Shown in pieces: positions 24,452 to 34,007 of a stretch of DNA of 61,076 nt (position 1 is its first letter; each line of letters begins with the position of its first letter). Below the pieces are notes generated by a model, which had not been told where the DNA came from, ran no database searches, and saw nothing but the letters and a program-made list of their open reading frames with translations. Made by a program: the position numbers and the translations under genes. Location of the stretch: NCBI GenBank assembly GCA_024280115.1, contig JAJRQT010000153.1:1-61076 (forward strand), read 5' to 3'. This DNA comes from Bacteroidota bacterium (GTDB lineage Bacteria; Bacteroidota; Bacteroidia; Cytophagales; Cyclobacteriaceae).

Positions 24452-25786
24452 ATGAAATCAATTTTTATTATGAGGAATCTATTTTTAGTCTTCCTGGCTT
24501 TCATTACAATTAATATTCATGCCCAGGATTTAAATCTCACATACGAAGAAGCAGTGAAAATCGCTCTGGAGCAAAATGTGGATCTAAGGACTCAACAAAA
24601 CTTAATGCGTGTTATTAAAGCTGAAAAAAGCCAAAGCCGTGGAGAAATTGCCCCTTCCGTATCTGCCAATCTGAACGGTTGGATATCTAATGGAAATACT
24701 TTTATTGAACAGGAAGCGAAAATAATCAATACATCAAGCGACAATTTATCAGGCTCGTTATCAGCCAATATGAACATATTCAGTGGGTTTTCGCAAATCA
24801 ACACCATCAAAATGGCCAACGCCAATTTCGATGCTCAAAATCAGTTGATAAACAGAACAACGCAAGATGTTGTCTTTGTTGTCACCAATCAATACCTGCA
24901 GGTTCTGCTGGACACAGAACTCCTTGAAATTGCTGAGGACAATCTTAAAACACAGGAATTGTTATACAGACAAATTGATGCAATGGTAGAGGTGGGTAAC
25001 AGACCGAGGTCAGACCTTTACGATCAGCTGGCAATCGTTAAAAATCGGGAACTATTGGTGCTCCAGGCCAAAAATAATCTGAGTAATGATAAATCTTTTT
25101 TAGCGATCACACTTCAACTTGATCCAACAGTAGAAATAAAAATAAGTGACCCGGGTTGGGATCTGGATGAAATACGGTTATCGGAATTTTACCTGGATGA
25201 TTTGTATGAAATTTCCATGCAAAACAGACCAGACCTGAAACAGTTCCAATACAATGAGACCTCTGCAGAAAAATCAATTTCTATTGCCAAAGCAAACTTT
25301 GCTCCGACACTTTATGGTTTTTACAATTTAAGTTCAAGATTTAATAATACTTCAATTGGTGACCTTAATCAACAATTTGCTATAGACAACAAAAGAATGC
25401 AATACGGACTTGCACTGGATATTCCTATATACAGTGGATTGAAAAATAAAACACAGCTTGTAAGGCAACAAATACAATTGGAAAATTCCAGGATAAGTAC
25501 CGAAAACCTAAGAAAAACAATTCTCAATGATGTGAGAAATGCTTATCAAAATTTTCTGGATGTCCGCAGTGCCTATGATGTAAGCATTGCGCAATTTGAA
25601 GCCACCGAAATGGCATTAAACGTCCAGACAGAAAAGTATAACCTGGGTGTTGGCAGTTTGATAGAATTGACCAATTCAAACAATAATTATGTTCTCGCCG
25701 CTTCCAGGCAAGCACAGGCAAGGTTAAATCTTCTATTCCAAAAAGTTATATTAGATTATCATACAGGTACTTTGCAGACTCCATAG
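24452..25786 (+). CDS. TolC-family outer-membrane efflux protein
   Basis: The 444-residue protein has a signal peptide ending at NIHAQ and two homologous halves typical of OEP/TolC proteins: LTYEEAVKIALEQNVDLRTQQNL at the N-terminus, long coiled-coil helices and the duplicated NxP-like region (LKQFQYNETSAEKSISIAKANFAPTLYGFYNL). It ends in FQKVILDYHTG. TolC proteins form the outer-membrane channel of tripartite pumps and type I secretion. It is 5 bp downstream of the ABC ATPase and must be cotranscribed with it. An internal ATG at 24470 could also be used. Confidence 0.9.
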   Translation: MKSIFIMRNLFLVFLAFITINIHAQDLNLTYEEAVKIALEQNVDLRTQQNLMRVIKAEKSQSRGEIAPSVSANLNGWISNGNTFIEQEAKIINTSSDNLSGSLSANMNIFSGFSQINTIKMANANFDAQNQLINRTTQDVVFVVTNQYLQVLLDTELLEIAEDNLKTQELLYRQIDAMVEVGNRPRSDLYDQLAIVKNRELLVLQAKNNLSNDKSFLAITLQLDPTVEIKISDPGWDLDEIRLSEFYLDDLYEISMQNRPDLKQFQYNETSAEKSISIAKANFAPTLYGFYNLSSRFNNTSIGDLNQQFAIDNKRMQYGLALDIPIYSGLKNKTQLVRQQIQLENSRISTENLRKTILNDVRNAYQNFLDVRSAYDVSIAQFEATEMALNVQTEKYNLGVGSLIELTNSNNNYVLAASRQAQARLNLLFQKVILDYHTGTLQTP

Positions 25787-25902
25787 AGTTTTACCGGTTT
25801 AGCCATATCCATGCCTTGACTATCACATTAATAAATTTGAAATTCCTTTTGTGTGTTAGACCTTTGGTTTAAATTCATGCCGATATTGGTGAATATTCAA
25901 TA

Positions 25903-27687
25903 ATGAAAATCTTTCAAACATTTTATAATGTAATTCTGAGAAACCTTGTGATTTTAATTCTCATCGCTTCGACGATTACATTAATTACAATGTATAAAAA
26001 CCTTTCATCGACTGTGCAGAAGATGTCGAAGGTTATGATCAGCGATCGCCTTGATCTCACAAAGGAAGAGTTGAATAATTTTTTCCAACCCATTAATCAG
26101 AAATTAGAAACTGCAAGAGAGCGGGGTTTAAAAGGTCTTTTCAGAAATAACCTCGATCAGCAAAAGCTAAACGATATTTTTATTCCACTTTTAAAAACCT
26201 CTCCTTTTATTTCATCACTTATGATAAGTAATGAACAGGGTGATGAGTACATGCTATTGCAAGCAGACAGCATTTGGATTACCAGAATTACTGAAAAAGG
26301 CAGTGAACTAAAAGCACCAACAGATTACTTTTGGAAGGAAAATCCAAATGGGAATGATTTTTTAACTGATAAAAATCTGCACCCTGTCAGCTATGACCCG
26401 AGGGTTCGCCCCTGGTTTAAATCCGCCTACGACAATCCCGACGACTCCACAATATCCTGGACATCTCCTTATACATTTTTCACAACGAAGCAACCTGGCA
26501 TTACTGCATCTACCAAATGGTATGATGTTAAAACTAAACAATATTATGTAATCGGGATGGATGTTTTGATTGCTAATTTATCAAACTTTACTACAACCAT
26601 GGATATCACTAAAAATGGTAAAATATTCATTCTTTCAGACAGTCAGGAGGTCATAGGTTTGCCTAAAGATGAGCGATTCGCCAATATAAAGATCAGAAAT
26701 GAATATACACTTAAAAAACTCCGAGATCTCGGTATTCCCGTGCTCAATGAAGCCATTCGGGTATTTAGGGATAAAGATAACACTCAGAATATTATTTCAT
26801 TTCAACATAATGATGCAAGATGGTGGGCAGGCATACAGGAGTACGAGCTAAGTCCATCGAACATTTTAACAATTGGGGCAGTAGTTCCTGAAGCAGATTT
26901 TTCCAGTGAAATCGAAAACACAAGACGCTTGTTGCTCGGTGGTTTTGTGATGATATTTTTATTTTTCCTCATTATTCTTTATTCATTTTTTCAATTGAAA
27001 AAGGCAAATAGAATAATTGAAATTGAAAGAGACAAAAATGAAAGATTGCTTTTAAATACATTGCCAATAAAAGTGGTCAATGACTTAAAGGAAAGTGGGA
27101 AATCTGAACCGCAAAAATTTCAAAATGTGACCGTTTATTTCTCTGATATTGTTGGATTCACTAAAATATCTTCACAATTGGATCCCAAGGAATTGATAAA
27201 TGAACTCAATGATATTTATACAGCGTTTGATGAAATAATGATCAAATATGATTGTGAAAGAATAAAAACAATAGGTGATGCTTACCTGGCAGTTTGCGGC
27301 ATGCCACAAGAAAATGATCGTCATGCTGAGATGATGCTGAGAGCTTCGCTGGAAGTTATGCAGTTCATTGAAAAAAGAAACCTCAATTCTCAGTTAAAGT
27401 GGGAAATAAGAATTGGCCTGCATTCCGGCAATTTAGTTGGGGGTATCGTTGGAGTAAAAAAATATATATATGATGTATTTGGAGATACGATAAATACAGC
27501 CTCCAGGATGGAAAGTAATTCTACGCCAATGAAGGTAAATATTTCAAACGATACCTATCTGCTAGTAAAAGATATGGATTTCGTAAAAGAAAATCATGTC
27601 CTATTCGAAAATCGCAAACCAATTGAAGTAAAGGGGAAAGGATCCATGATGATGTATTTTGTGACACAGGATCACAGCTATTCATAG
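25903..27687 (+). CDS. Membrane adenylate cyclase with extracytoplasmic dCache-like sensor
   Basis: The 594-residue protein has a membrane helix at about 12-31, a roughly 300-residue extracytoplasmic region with a Cache feature (YDPRVRPWFKSA), a second helix at about 346-367 and a C-terminal class III cyclase domain. Catalytic residues are present: metal Asp D415 (FSDIVGFT) and D459 (KTIGDAYL), transition-state N531 and R535 (NTASR). Base-selecting residues are K455 and D524 (YDVFGD), the adenylate-cyclase pair rather than the Glu/Cys pair of guanylate cyclases. It should make cAMP in response to a periplasmic small molecule. It stands alone. Confidence 0.88.
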   Translation: MKIFQTFYNVILRNLVILILIASTITLITMYKNLSSTVQKMSKVMISDRLDLTKEELNNFFQPINQKLETARERGLKGLFRNNLDQQKLNDIFIPLLKTSPFISSLMISNEQGDEYMLLQADSIWITRITEKGSELKAPTDYFWKENPNGNDFLTDKNLHPVSYDPRVRPWFKSAYDNPDDSTISWTSPYTFFTTKQPGITASTKWYDVKTKQYYVIGMDVLIANLSNFTTTMDITKNGKIFILSDSQEVIGLPKDERFANIKIRNEYTLKKLRDLGIPVLNEAIRVFRDKDNTQNIISFQHNDARWWAGIQEYELSPSNILTIGAVVPEADFSSEIENTRRLLLGGFVMIFLFFLIILYSFFQLKKANRIIEIERDKNERLLLNTLPIKVVNDLKESGKSEPQKFQNVTVYFSDIVGFTKISSQLDPKELINELNDIYTAFDEIMIKYDCERIKTIGDAYLAVCGMPQENDRHAEMMLRASLEVMQFIEKRNLNSQLKWEIRIGLHSGNLVGGIVGVKKYIYDVFGDTINTASRMESNSTPMKVNISNDTYLLVKDMDFVKENHVLFENRKPIEVKGKGSMMMYFVTQDHSYS

Positions 27688-27719
27688 TATTCTCTTCTGA
27701 TTCGCTTGATTTTTTCCAA

Positions 27720-27854
27720 GGCAATTGGGTTTAGAAAAATTTAACATTTCGTACCTCGGTCTGTGGGCCACAGACCGAAAATTTTGATTGTTAAATTGTC
27801 TGTGAGCCACAGACCATGGTTTTCTTATTAATTTACCTTAAATCCGATTGCTCT
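27720..27854. repeat. MITE-like element, copy 1
   Basis: About 135 bp closely similar to 33581-33717. Ends GGCAATTGGGTTTAG and CTTAAATCCGATTGCTC are inverted. Inside, GGTCTGTGGGCCACAGACC is a perfect palindrome, and GTCTGTGAGCCACAGAC repeats it, each able to form a hairpin; TTAAC/GTTAA segments flank them. No coding capacity. It sits between the cyclase gene and the rpsA promoter. Confidence 0.7.
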
Positions 27855-27896
27855 AGGATTTTTCCATTCATTAAAAGAATAATTATTAAAAAACAC

Positions 27897-27904
27897 TACC
27901 TTTG
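27897..27904 (+). promoter_or_regulatory. Candidate promoter -7 box for rpsA
   Basis: TACCTTTG matches TAnnTTTG, the Bacteroidota vegetative -7 element. It gives an mRNA leader of about 100 nt before the rpsA start. A clear -33 TTTG box was not found. Confidence 0.55.
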
Positions 27905-27966
27905 CAGACCATTTGAGTAAATGGGTCCCGATCGCAATTGGGATTATGGTTTTATAAGTAAAAATT

Positions 27967-28006
27967 CATCATTCTATCCCCTGAGGATGATGAGTATCTG
28001 AAGGGG
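27967..28006 (+). promoter_or_regulatory. Possible regulatory leader of rpsA with alternative helices
   Basis: CATCAT (27967-27972) can pair with ATGATG (27987-27992). Alternatively CCCCT (27978-27982), in the loop of the first helix, can pair with AGGGG (28002-28006), just 7 bases before the start codon. The two helices interleave, so they form a pseudoknot or alternate. Ribosomal protein S1 commonly controls its own translation, and this could be the site. Inference only. Confidence 0.3.
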
Positions 28007-28013
28007 AAATAAT

Positions 28014-30368
28014 ATGAGTGAATCAAAAGAAGAAATTAAGAAAGATGAGCCTCAGGTAGAGGCAGCTGAACAAGTAACTCCACAAGCAGAAGCAGAGGAA
28101 ACACCAGTTACAGAAGAAACACCTGTTGCAGAAGAAAAAGTTGAGGAAGTACCAGCCCAGGAAGAAAAAGTAGAATCTCCGGAAGCTGAAGAAAAAGCTC
28201 CCGAAAAAGAAGTTGAAGTTGCTGAGGCAGAAGCGCCAAAAGAAACTGTAGCACCGCAAGATGATTTCAACTGGGATGATCTCGGATCTAAAAGTTTTGG
28301 AGATGAATATTCCGAAGAAGAACGAAAGAAACTTGAATCGCTCATCGAAGGGACATTAACTACCGTTAGCGAAAAAGAAGTTGTTGAAGGTCTCGTGGTA
28401 GGAGTTACAGATAGAGATGTAATTCTAAATATCGGGTTCAAATCTGATGGCCTGGTTCCATTGAATGAATTCAGGGATCAACCCGATCTGAAAATTGGCG
28501 ACAAGGTTGAAGTATATCTTGAGGAGCAGGAAAATAACCAGGGACAGCTCGTTCTGTCAAGGAGAAAAGCAAAAATTGTTCAGGCCTGGAAAAACATCCA
28601 GGAATCCTATGAAGATGATAAAATCATTGATGGATTTGTGAAGCGAAGAACAAAAGGTGGACTTATTGTCGATATTTTTGGTGTAGAAGCCTTCCTCCCA
28701 GGATCTCAGATTGATGTAAAGCCAATCAGAGATTTCGATATTTTCGTGAATAAGAAGATGGAAGTGAAAGTCGTGAAGATTAACTATGCAAATGACAATG
28801 TGGTAGTTTCTCATAAAATACTTATTGAAAAGGATCTCGAAAAACAAAAAGCTGAAATTCTTAATAACCTTGAAAAAGGTCAGGTACTGGAAGGTGTCAT
28901 TAAAAATATGACCAATTTTGGTGTATTCATTGACCTTGGAGGTGTAGATGGATTATTACACATTACTGACATTTCATGGGGTAGGATCAACCATCCGGAA
29001 GATGTCCTTAACCTCGATGAGAAGGTCAATGTAGTTGTTCTTGATTTTGATGATGATAAAAAAAGAATCTCACTCGGCATGAAGCAACTGACTCCTCATC
29101 CGTGGGATGCGCTTTCTGAAGATCTCGAAATAGGTTCTAAGATAAAAGGCAAGATCGTTAATGTAGCTGATTACGGCGCATTCCTTGAACTCATGCCTGG
29201 TGTTGAAGGCCTGATCCACGTTTCTGAAATGTCATGGTCTCAGCATTTGAGAAATCCGTCTGATTTCATTAAAATTGGCGATGAAATAGAAACTGTTATC
29301 TTAACTCTTGACCGGGATGAAAGAAAAATGTCTCTGGGTATCAAACAATTAGCGGAAGATCCCTGGACTAAAGAGGATGTGCTTACAAAATACGCAGTTG
29401 GTACCAAGCATACCGGAATTGTAAGAAATCTTACAAACTTCGGACTCTTCATCGAACTTGAAGAAGGAATTGATGGACTGGTTCACGTTTCTGATTTAAG
29501 CTGGACTAAGAAAATCAAGCATCCTTCTGAATTTGTTAAGGTTGGACAAGAACTCGATGTTCAGGTTCTTGAACTCGATGTTGATAATAGAAGGCTTGCT
29601 CTCGGTCATAAGCAACTTGAAGAAAATCCATGGGATACATTTGAATCTGTATTCACAAAAGGATCTGTGCATAAGTGTACCATTATCAGCAAGAATGATA
29701 AAGGGGCAATGCTCGAGCTTCCATATGGTATTGAAGGGTTTGCAACTACTAAAAATCTTGTGAAAGAGGATGGTAGCAATGCAAATGTTGGAGAGACTTT
29801 AGATTTCAAGGTTACAGAATTCTCCAAAGATGAGAAAAGGATCGTTCTTACTCATACAGGAACTCATACTGAAGAAAAGCCTAAAGCTCCAAGAAAGAAA
29901 AGTGGTGGAGCGAGAAGCGCTGTTTCTAAAATCAACAAAGAGATCGTAAGAGATACACTTGGTGATTTAGAGGCCCTATCTGCTTTGAAAAAACAAATGC
30001 AGGGTGGTAAAAAATCATCTTCCAAAACGGACGCAAAAAAGAAAGAAGCACCAAAGGAGAAAGTTATAAAAGATACTCCGAAAGTAGAGGAAGCGCCAAA
30101 AGCGGAAGTTGTTGATGAATCTCCTAAGGTAGAAGATGCTCCTAAGGCAGAAGAAACTCCTAAGGCAGAAGAAACTCCTGAAGTGGAAGAAGCTCCTAAA
30201 GCAGAAGTAGTGGAGGCACAAGAGGAAGCTCCTGCGGCAGAGGTAAAAGAGGAAGTTGTTGAAGCCAAAGAGGAGAAGGAAGAAGCCAAGCCTAAAAAAA
30301 AGGCTGCCACTAAGGCGAAGAAAGAAGATAAAACCGAAGAAGATCCAAAAGCTGATAAGGAAGAATAG
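28014..30368 (+). CDS. rpsA: 30S ribosomal protein S1, with long acidic extensions
   Basis: The 784-residue protein carries six S1 RNA-binding domains between about residues 120 and 620, visible as repeated units such as GVIKNMTNFGVFIDLGGVDGLLH, GKIVNVADYGAFLELMPGVEGLIH and GIVRNLTNFGLFIELEEGIDGLVH. It helps the ribosome load mRNA. The N-terminal 90 residues and C-terminal 120 residues are low-complexity, rich in Glu, Lys, Ala and Pro, with imperfect repeats (EAPKAE, ETPKAE). Such tails occur in Bacteroidota S1. A promoter box and structured leader precede it and a strong terminator follows, so it is monocistronic. Confidence 0.95.
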   Translation: MSESKEEIKKDEPQVEAAEQVTPQAEAEETPVTEETPVAEEKVEEVPAQEEKVESPEAEEKAPEKEVEVAEAEAPKETVAPQDDFNWDDLGSKSFGDEYSEEERKKLESLIEGTLTTVSEKEVVEGLVVGVTDRDVILNIGFKSDGLVPLNEFRDQPDLKIGDKVEVYLEEQENNQGQLVLSRRKAKIVQAWKNIQESYEDDKIIDGFVKRRTKGGLIVDIFGVEAFLPGSQIDVKPIRDFDIFVNKKMEVKVVKINYANDNVVVSHKILIEKDLEKQKAEILNNLEKGQVLEGVIKNMTNFGVFIDLGGVDGLLHITDISWGRINHPEDVLNLDEKVNVVVLDFDDDKKRISLGMKQLTPHPWDALSEDLEIGSKIKGKIVNVADYGAFLELMPGVEGLIHVSEMSWSQHLRNPSDFIKIGDEIETVILTLDRDERKMSLGIKQLAEDPWTKEDVLTKYAVGTKHTGIVRNLTNFGLFIELEEGIDGLVHVSDLSWTKKIKHPSEFVKVGQELDVQVLELDVDNRRLALGHKQLEENPWDTFESVFTKGSVHKCTIISKNDKGAMLELPYGIEGFATTKNLVKEDGSNANVGETLDFKVTEFSKDEKRIVLTHTGTHTEEKPKAPRKKSGGARSAVSKINKEIVRDTLGDLEALSALKKQMQGGKKSSSKTDAKKKEAPKEKVIKDTPKVEEAPKAEVVDESPKVEDAPKAEETPKAEETPEVEEAPKAEVVEAQEEAPAAEVKEEVVEAKEEKEEAKPKKKAATKAKKEDKTEEDPKADKEE

Positions 30369-30434
30369 CTTGATGTTCTTATTTGGAGTGTTGTTCTAAC
30401 AAATTTGAATTTCACTTTAAGGTTTTAAATATTT

Positions 30435-30467
30435 AAAGCTCCAATCATTTGATTGGAGCTTTTTTTA
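30435..30467 (+). terminator. Rho-independent terminator of rpsA
   Basis: AAAGCTCCAATCA (30435-30447) pairs with TGATTGGAGCTTT around a TT-rich loop, followed by a T run to 30466. It lies 67 bases after the rpsA stop. Confidence 0.9.
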
Positions 30468-30522
30468 CAACATGTCAATAGAAATAGGGTTTATAAATCA
30501 TGAGTGAATCTCTTTAAGCGCT

Positions 30523-31248
30523 ATGAAGGTTAAACATATCATATTATCAATTTTTTATATTTTTATAACAATTAATGTTTTCTCTCAGGAATCGAGCGGG
30601 AATGATTCTCAGGAAAATATATTTAAAATAGGCGGATCAGGGGCTGCGACAGGTGTGGTCAGACAATTTGACAATCGATATGAGGGGGTTAAAGGTTCAC
30701 CATTTTATTTAGATGATTGGGTCAAAGGCACAGTTACTATGCAAAATGGTCAAAGGGCGGAAAACATCCAGCTCAAGTTTAATGCTTATGAAAATGAATT
30801 GCTGATGAATCAAAGCAAAACAGGGGCTGTATATATCCCGAAAAAACAAATTAGCTCATTTAGTCTGCAAGATCCGGAAATAAATCGAGAAGTCTTATTT
30901 CAAAAACTGCCACACCATAAAAAGGGAGATCAAACGCATTTTTATAGAGTACTTTACAAAGGCAAGGTCAGCTTATATAAAGACATTGTTGTTGTATTTG
31001 AAAAAGCTGACTACCAGGGAGGGTATTCCAATGATAAAACATTTGACGAGTTTAAGACATATTCTAATTACTATTATAACGGTGAGCTGGATCTTGAATT
31101 CCATAAATTAAAAACGTCTCCTTCAGGTATTGCCAAAGCCTTCCCCGATCATAGTTCAGAAATAAAAAAGTTTATTTCACAAGGGAATATCAACCTGAAA
31201 AAAGATGGCGATCTAATAATAATATTTAACTACCACCAACAGTTATAA
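30523..31248 (+). CDS. Exported protein of unknown function, 241 residues
   Basis: The product has a signal peptide cut near INVFSQ and a mature domain rich in beta strands: SPFYLDDWVKGTVTMQNGQRAENIQLKFNAYENELL, with VYIPKKQISSFSL next. This segment resembles the widespread Bacteroidota secreted proteins that start with FLDDW/FNDEW and an NG-type turn, but I cannot name the family. It lies after the rpsA terminator with its own start. The next gene, also exported, follows after 200 bp and may be unrelated. Confidence 0.65.
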   Translation: MKVKHIILSIFYIFITINVFSQESSGNDSQENIFKIGGSGAATGVVRQFDNRYEGVKGSPFYLDDWVKGTVTMQNGQRAENIQLKFNAYENELLMNQSKTGAVYIPKKQISSFSLQDPEINREVLFQKLPHHKKGDQTHFYRVLYKGKVSLYKDIVVVFEKADYQGGYSNDKTFDEFKTYSNYYYNGELDLEFHKLKTSPSGIAKAFPDHSSEIKKFISQGNINLKKDGDLIIIFNYHQQL

Positions 31249-31386
31249 TAGTACTTTTCTACTTTTCAAGAGTAACAAAACAAGAGGAAAAAATAATAAT
31301 TTATTTCCTGACCGTTGAATAGAAGTAATGAGCATACATATGACATCAAAATGCTTTTCAAAGGTACTTATTAAATAATCTCTTAC

Positions 31387-31394
31387 TATTTTTG
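31387..31394 (+). promoter_or_regulatory. Candidate promoter -7 box
   Basis: TATTTTTG matches TAnnTTTG, 55 bases upstream of the ATG at 31449. No convincing -33 box. Confidence 0.4.
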
Positions 31395-31448
31395 CGAGTA
31401 ATTTAAACTGAAGTTTACCGGCTTATATTTTTTTAAACTAATAGTTAA

Positions 31449-33458
31449 ATGTTATATATCATATTTTATAACTTCATCAGAAAATCTTGGATACTATTTC
31501 TGATATTAATCTTATCAGCAGCCACGGTTTATGGGAATCCTTTTATAACATCAATCAGGAAATCAACACCTCTCGATACATTGCAAAAAGTTTCTTTGAT
31601 GTTTAAGGTAAACCATGGCCAGCTAAATTCCTTTGATATTAAAAACATCCCGGCGTTTAAAAATAAATCCGAAAAATTTAAATTCTTTTCTGCCACAGAA
31701 CTACCTGATGGACTTCAATTATCTATTGATGGAGTGCTTTCCTGGTCTCCTACAACAGGACAATTTAATCAATTGAAGGAGCAGTCATTATCAGTCGATT
31801 TTTTCGCACATGCACCTTCAGATAATTATATTATTGGACAAATCAGGGTAATAGGTGAAGGTGAATTAGTAGTAGTAGTAGAAAACAAACCTGATAGTTT
31901 GTCGAATACCACAGCCATTAGTGAAAATGATGATCATACTGAAAAACATCAGACTGTATCAATTTCAGTAAAATTGCCAACATCTGGTAACTGGGACAGT
32001 AAGAAAGAAGGAGAAACTTTTTCATTTAAAATTGATGCGATCGGTGGTTCGGAGGATTATAAATTTGAACTATTGGAACCGGAGGAACTGATGGAGAATC
32101 TCGATAGCTATGGAAATTTCACTTGGACAACTGATTTTGATGTTGTCACTCGTGAAGAATTCAGCAAATCTGTTTTAATAAAGATTAAAGTATTTGATAC
32201 AAATGGGGATGCTGCATTTAAGACAATTCCACTTAATATTGAGCACGTCAACAGACCCCCGGTAGTGAATGAACTTCCTACATTTTATATTCAATTTAAC
32301 AGACCAAATACCTATCAACTCAATAAAGAGGGATTGGCGTTTGACCCGGACGGAGATTCTATCATTTTCAAACCGGTACTTAAAGAATTGCCCCAGGGCA
32401 TGACGTTGAATAAGCAGGGTGAGATTTTTTGGAAACCATCGAGAAGGCAATTTAATTTTCTGAGACAAAATCCACTATATTTATCTTTTACAGTAGAAGA
32501 TTATCCGGATGCTGCAAAATCAATTGGACAAATAAAAATTGAAGTCTCCCAGGCAGATCTGCCTCCACAAATCACCATGATTCCCAACAAAGAAAAATTT
32601 GAACTCAAAGAAAATGAAGAGTTGCAATTGAATTTTTTCATCACAGACCCCAATGGAGAAGATGATCTGCTTTCTTTTGGTTTCGTTTCTGAAAATGGTG
32701 AAATAGAGGATCATGCATTGGTTGAAAAAAAGAAATGGCAATATGCATTTAGCTGGACACCCGGCTATGACTTTATAAAAGAAGAAGGAGGTAAGGAAGA
32801 ATTTAGCATCAATTACTTTGCAATAGATAAGGAGAGTAACCGGACCGAAAAATCAATCCAGGTGACGGTAATTGATACAGACAATATTCTTGAAAAAGAT
32901 CGAATACTCTATGACCAATACAGAACGGTTCTGGAGCGATCATGGGATATGATCGTTCAATTAAATGAAAAGGAACATCAATTTGAGAAGGAATATAAAC
33001 TGGCAAAAAAAGGCAAAAAAAACAGATCCATCATTACAGCAGGATTAGGTGGATTGACCGGTCTGGCCACCATAATTGATGGAGACGCTCAAAAATGGGT
33101 GACCGGACTGGGAGGCACAGCTACAGCTACCCTTGGCACACTGGAGGCGAGCAATGTAATAGGCGAACCTCCTTCAGAAATCATGCAAAAACTCAGCTAC
33201 GTTTCACAAAAAAGAAATGATTTAATCGTATATGGGAATGTTTTTGCAAGCAAATATGCATTGCCGCTAAGCAGGCGCGCAGGATCTTTTCAAAGTGATC
33301 TAAGAAGTCTGTCGATCCATCTAAATCTGAAAGATATCGCCAGACTTGAGCTGGATTCTACATGGGAAAACAGTAAAAAATCTTCCGACAAGAATATCAA
33401 AAAAGAGTTCAAAGATTTTAATCCCGATCCTAGATTTTCTAAAAATTATAAAAAATAA
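31449..33458 (+). CDS. Exported protein with cadherin-like/He_PIG-type Ig domains
   Basis: The 669-residue product has an N-terminal hydrophobic signal (ILFLILILSAATVYG). Two segments carry the He_PIG-type signature of secreted Ig-like domains: LPDGLQLSIDGVLSWSPTTGQ (about 90-110) and LPQGMTLNKQGEIFWKPSRRQF (about 315-335), and a third Ig-like unit follows (DPNGEDDLLSFGF...YAFSWTPGYD). After residue about 490 the protein becomes helical with a long charged segment and a short glycine-rich hydrophobic stretch (ITAGLGGLTGLATIIDG). There is no T9SS sorting domain. It is probably periplasmic or surface-associated; function unknown. Confidence 0.65.
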   Translation: MLYIIFYNFIRKSWILFLILILSAATVYGNPFITSIRKSTPLDTLQKVSLMFKVNHGQLNSFDIKNIPAFKNKSEKFKFFSATELPDGLQLSIDGVLSWSPTTGQFNQLKEQSLSVDFFAHAPSDNYIIGQIRVIGEGELVVVVENKPDSLSNTTAISENDDHTEKHQTVSISVKLPTSGNWDSKKEGETFSFKIDAIGGSEDYKFELLEPEELMENLDSYGNFTWTTDFDVVTREEFSKSVLIKIKVFDTNGDAAFKTIPLNIEHVNRPPVVNELPTFYIQFNRPNTYQLNKEGLAFDPDGDSIIFKPVLKELPQGMTLNKQGEIFWKPSRRQFNFLRQNPLYLSFTVEDYPDAAKSIGQIKIEVSQADLPPQITMIPNKEKFELKENEELQLNFFITDPNGEDDLLSFGFVSENGEIEDHALVEKKKWQYAFSWTPGYDFIKEEGGKEEFSINYFAIDKESNRTEKSIQVTVIDTDNILEKDRILYDQYRTVLERSWDMIVQLNEKEHQFEKEYKLAKKGKKNRSIITAGLGGLTGLATIIDGDAQKWVTGLGGTATATLGTLEASNVIGEPPSEIMQKLSYVSQKRNDLIVYGNVFASKYALPLSRRAGSFQSDLRSLSIHLNLKDIARLELDSTWENSKKSSDKNIKKEFKDFNPDPRFSKNYKK

Positions 33459-33580
33459 CAATTAAAGTTTAAGCGAAGAGCTTTGAGTATTAAAAAAAAT
33501 GTCCGGGACATATTAACATGGCAGCCTTAGTTTATGATTTTTAAATACGCTGCTTTTTATAAAAACCCACCCCCATCCTA

Positions 33581-33717
33581 GGGTAATTGGGTTTAGAAAA
33601 ATTTAACATCTCGTGCCTCAGTCTGTGGCTCACAGGCCGAATATTTTGATTGTTAAATGGTCTGTGAGCCACAGACCATGGTATTTTTATTAGTTAATTT
33701 GCTTAACCCGATTACCC
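33581..33717. repeat. MITE-like element, copy 2
   Basis: Second copy of the element at 27720-27854. Terminal inverted repeats are clear here: GGGTAATTGGGTTTAG (33581-33596) against CTTAACCCGATTACCC (33702-33717), with 14 of 16 bases complementary. The internal palindromic units GTCTGTGGCTCACAGGC and GGTCTGTGAGCCACAGACC are conserved. The rest of the gap 33459-34007 holds only AT-rich sequence without a supported gene. Confidence 0.72.
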
Positions 33718-34007
33718 TAACCCCCATCTCTTCCAAGGCGCCTATGCTAAAGCTTCAGCGACAGCGTGGAGGATAATTTAATACTAATAAAAATTAAATT
33801 TGTCATAGTCAATGATCTGCGGGTTAATATCTTCGGCCTCTTTCTTACCATATGTCATTTCGCTCAATGAAAATGTTGATAAAGTCAGATAAATGTATCT
33901 TCGACCAAATTAACATTCCGAATTGATTTCGGAAATTCCGGATTCAAGCACCTGCAATTGAGGCTCCTCCCCCTCCTACTGTTGTAAAGGAAAACTGGAA
34001 TATATGC

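Noticed and set aside
29864..30415. 183-residue Ser/Ala-rich minus-strand frame
   Set aside because: Mirror image of the Glu/Lys/Ala-rich C-terminal tail of rpsA; low-complexity artefact.
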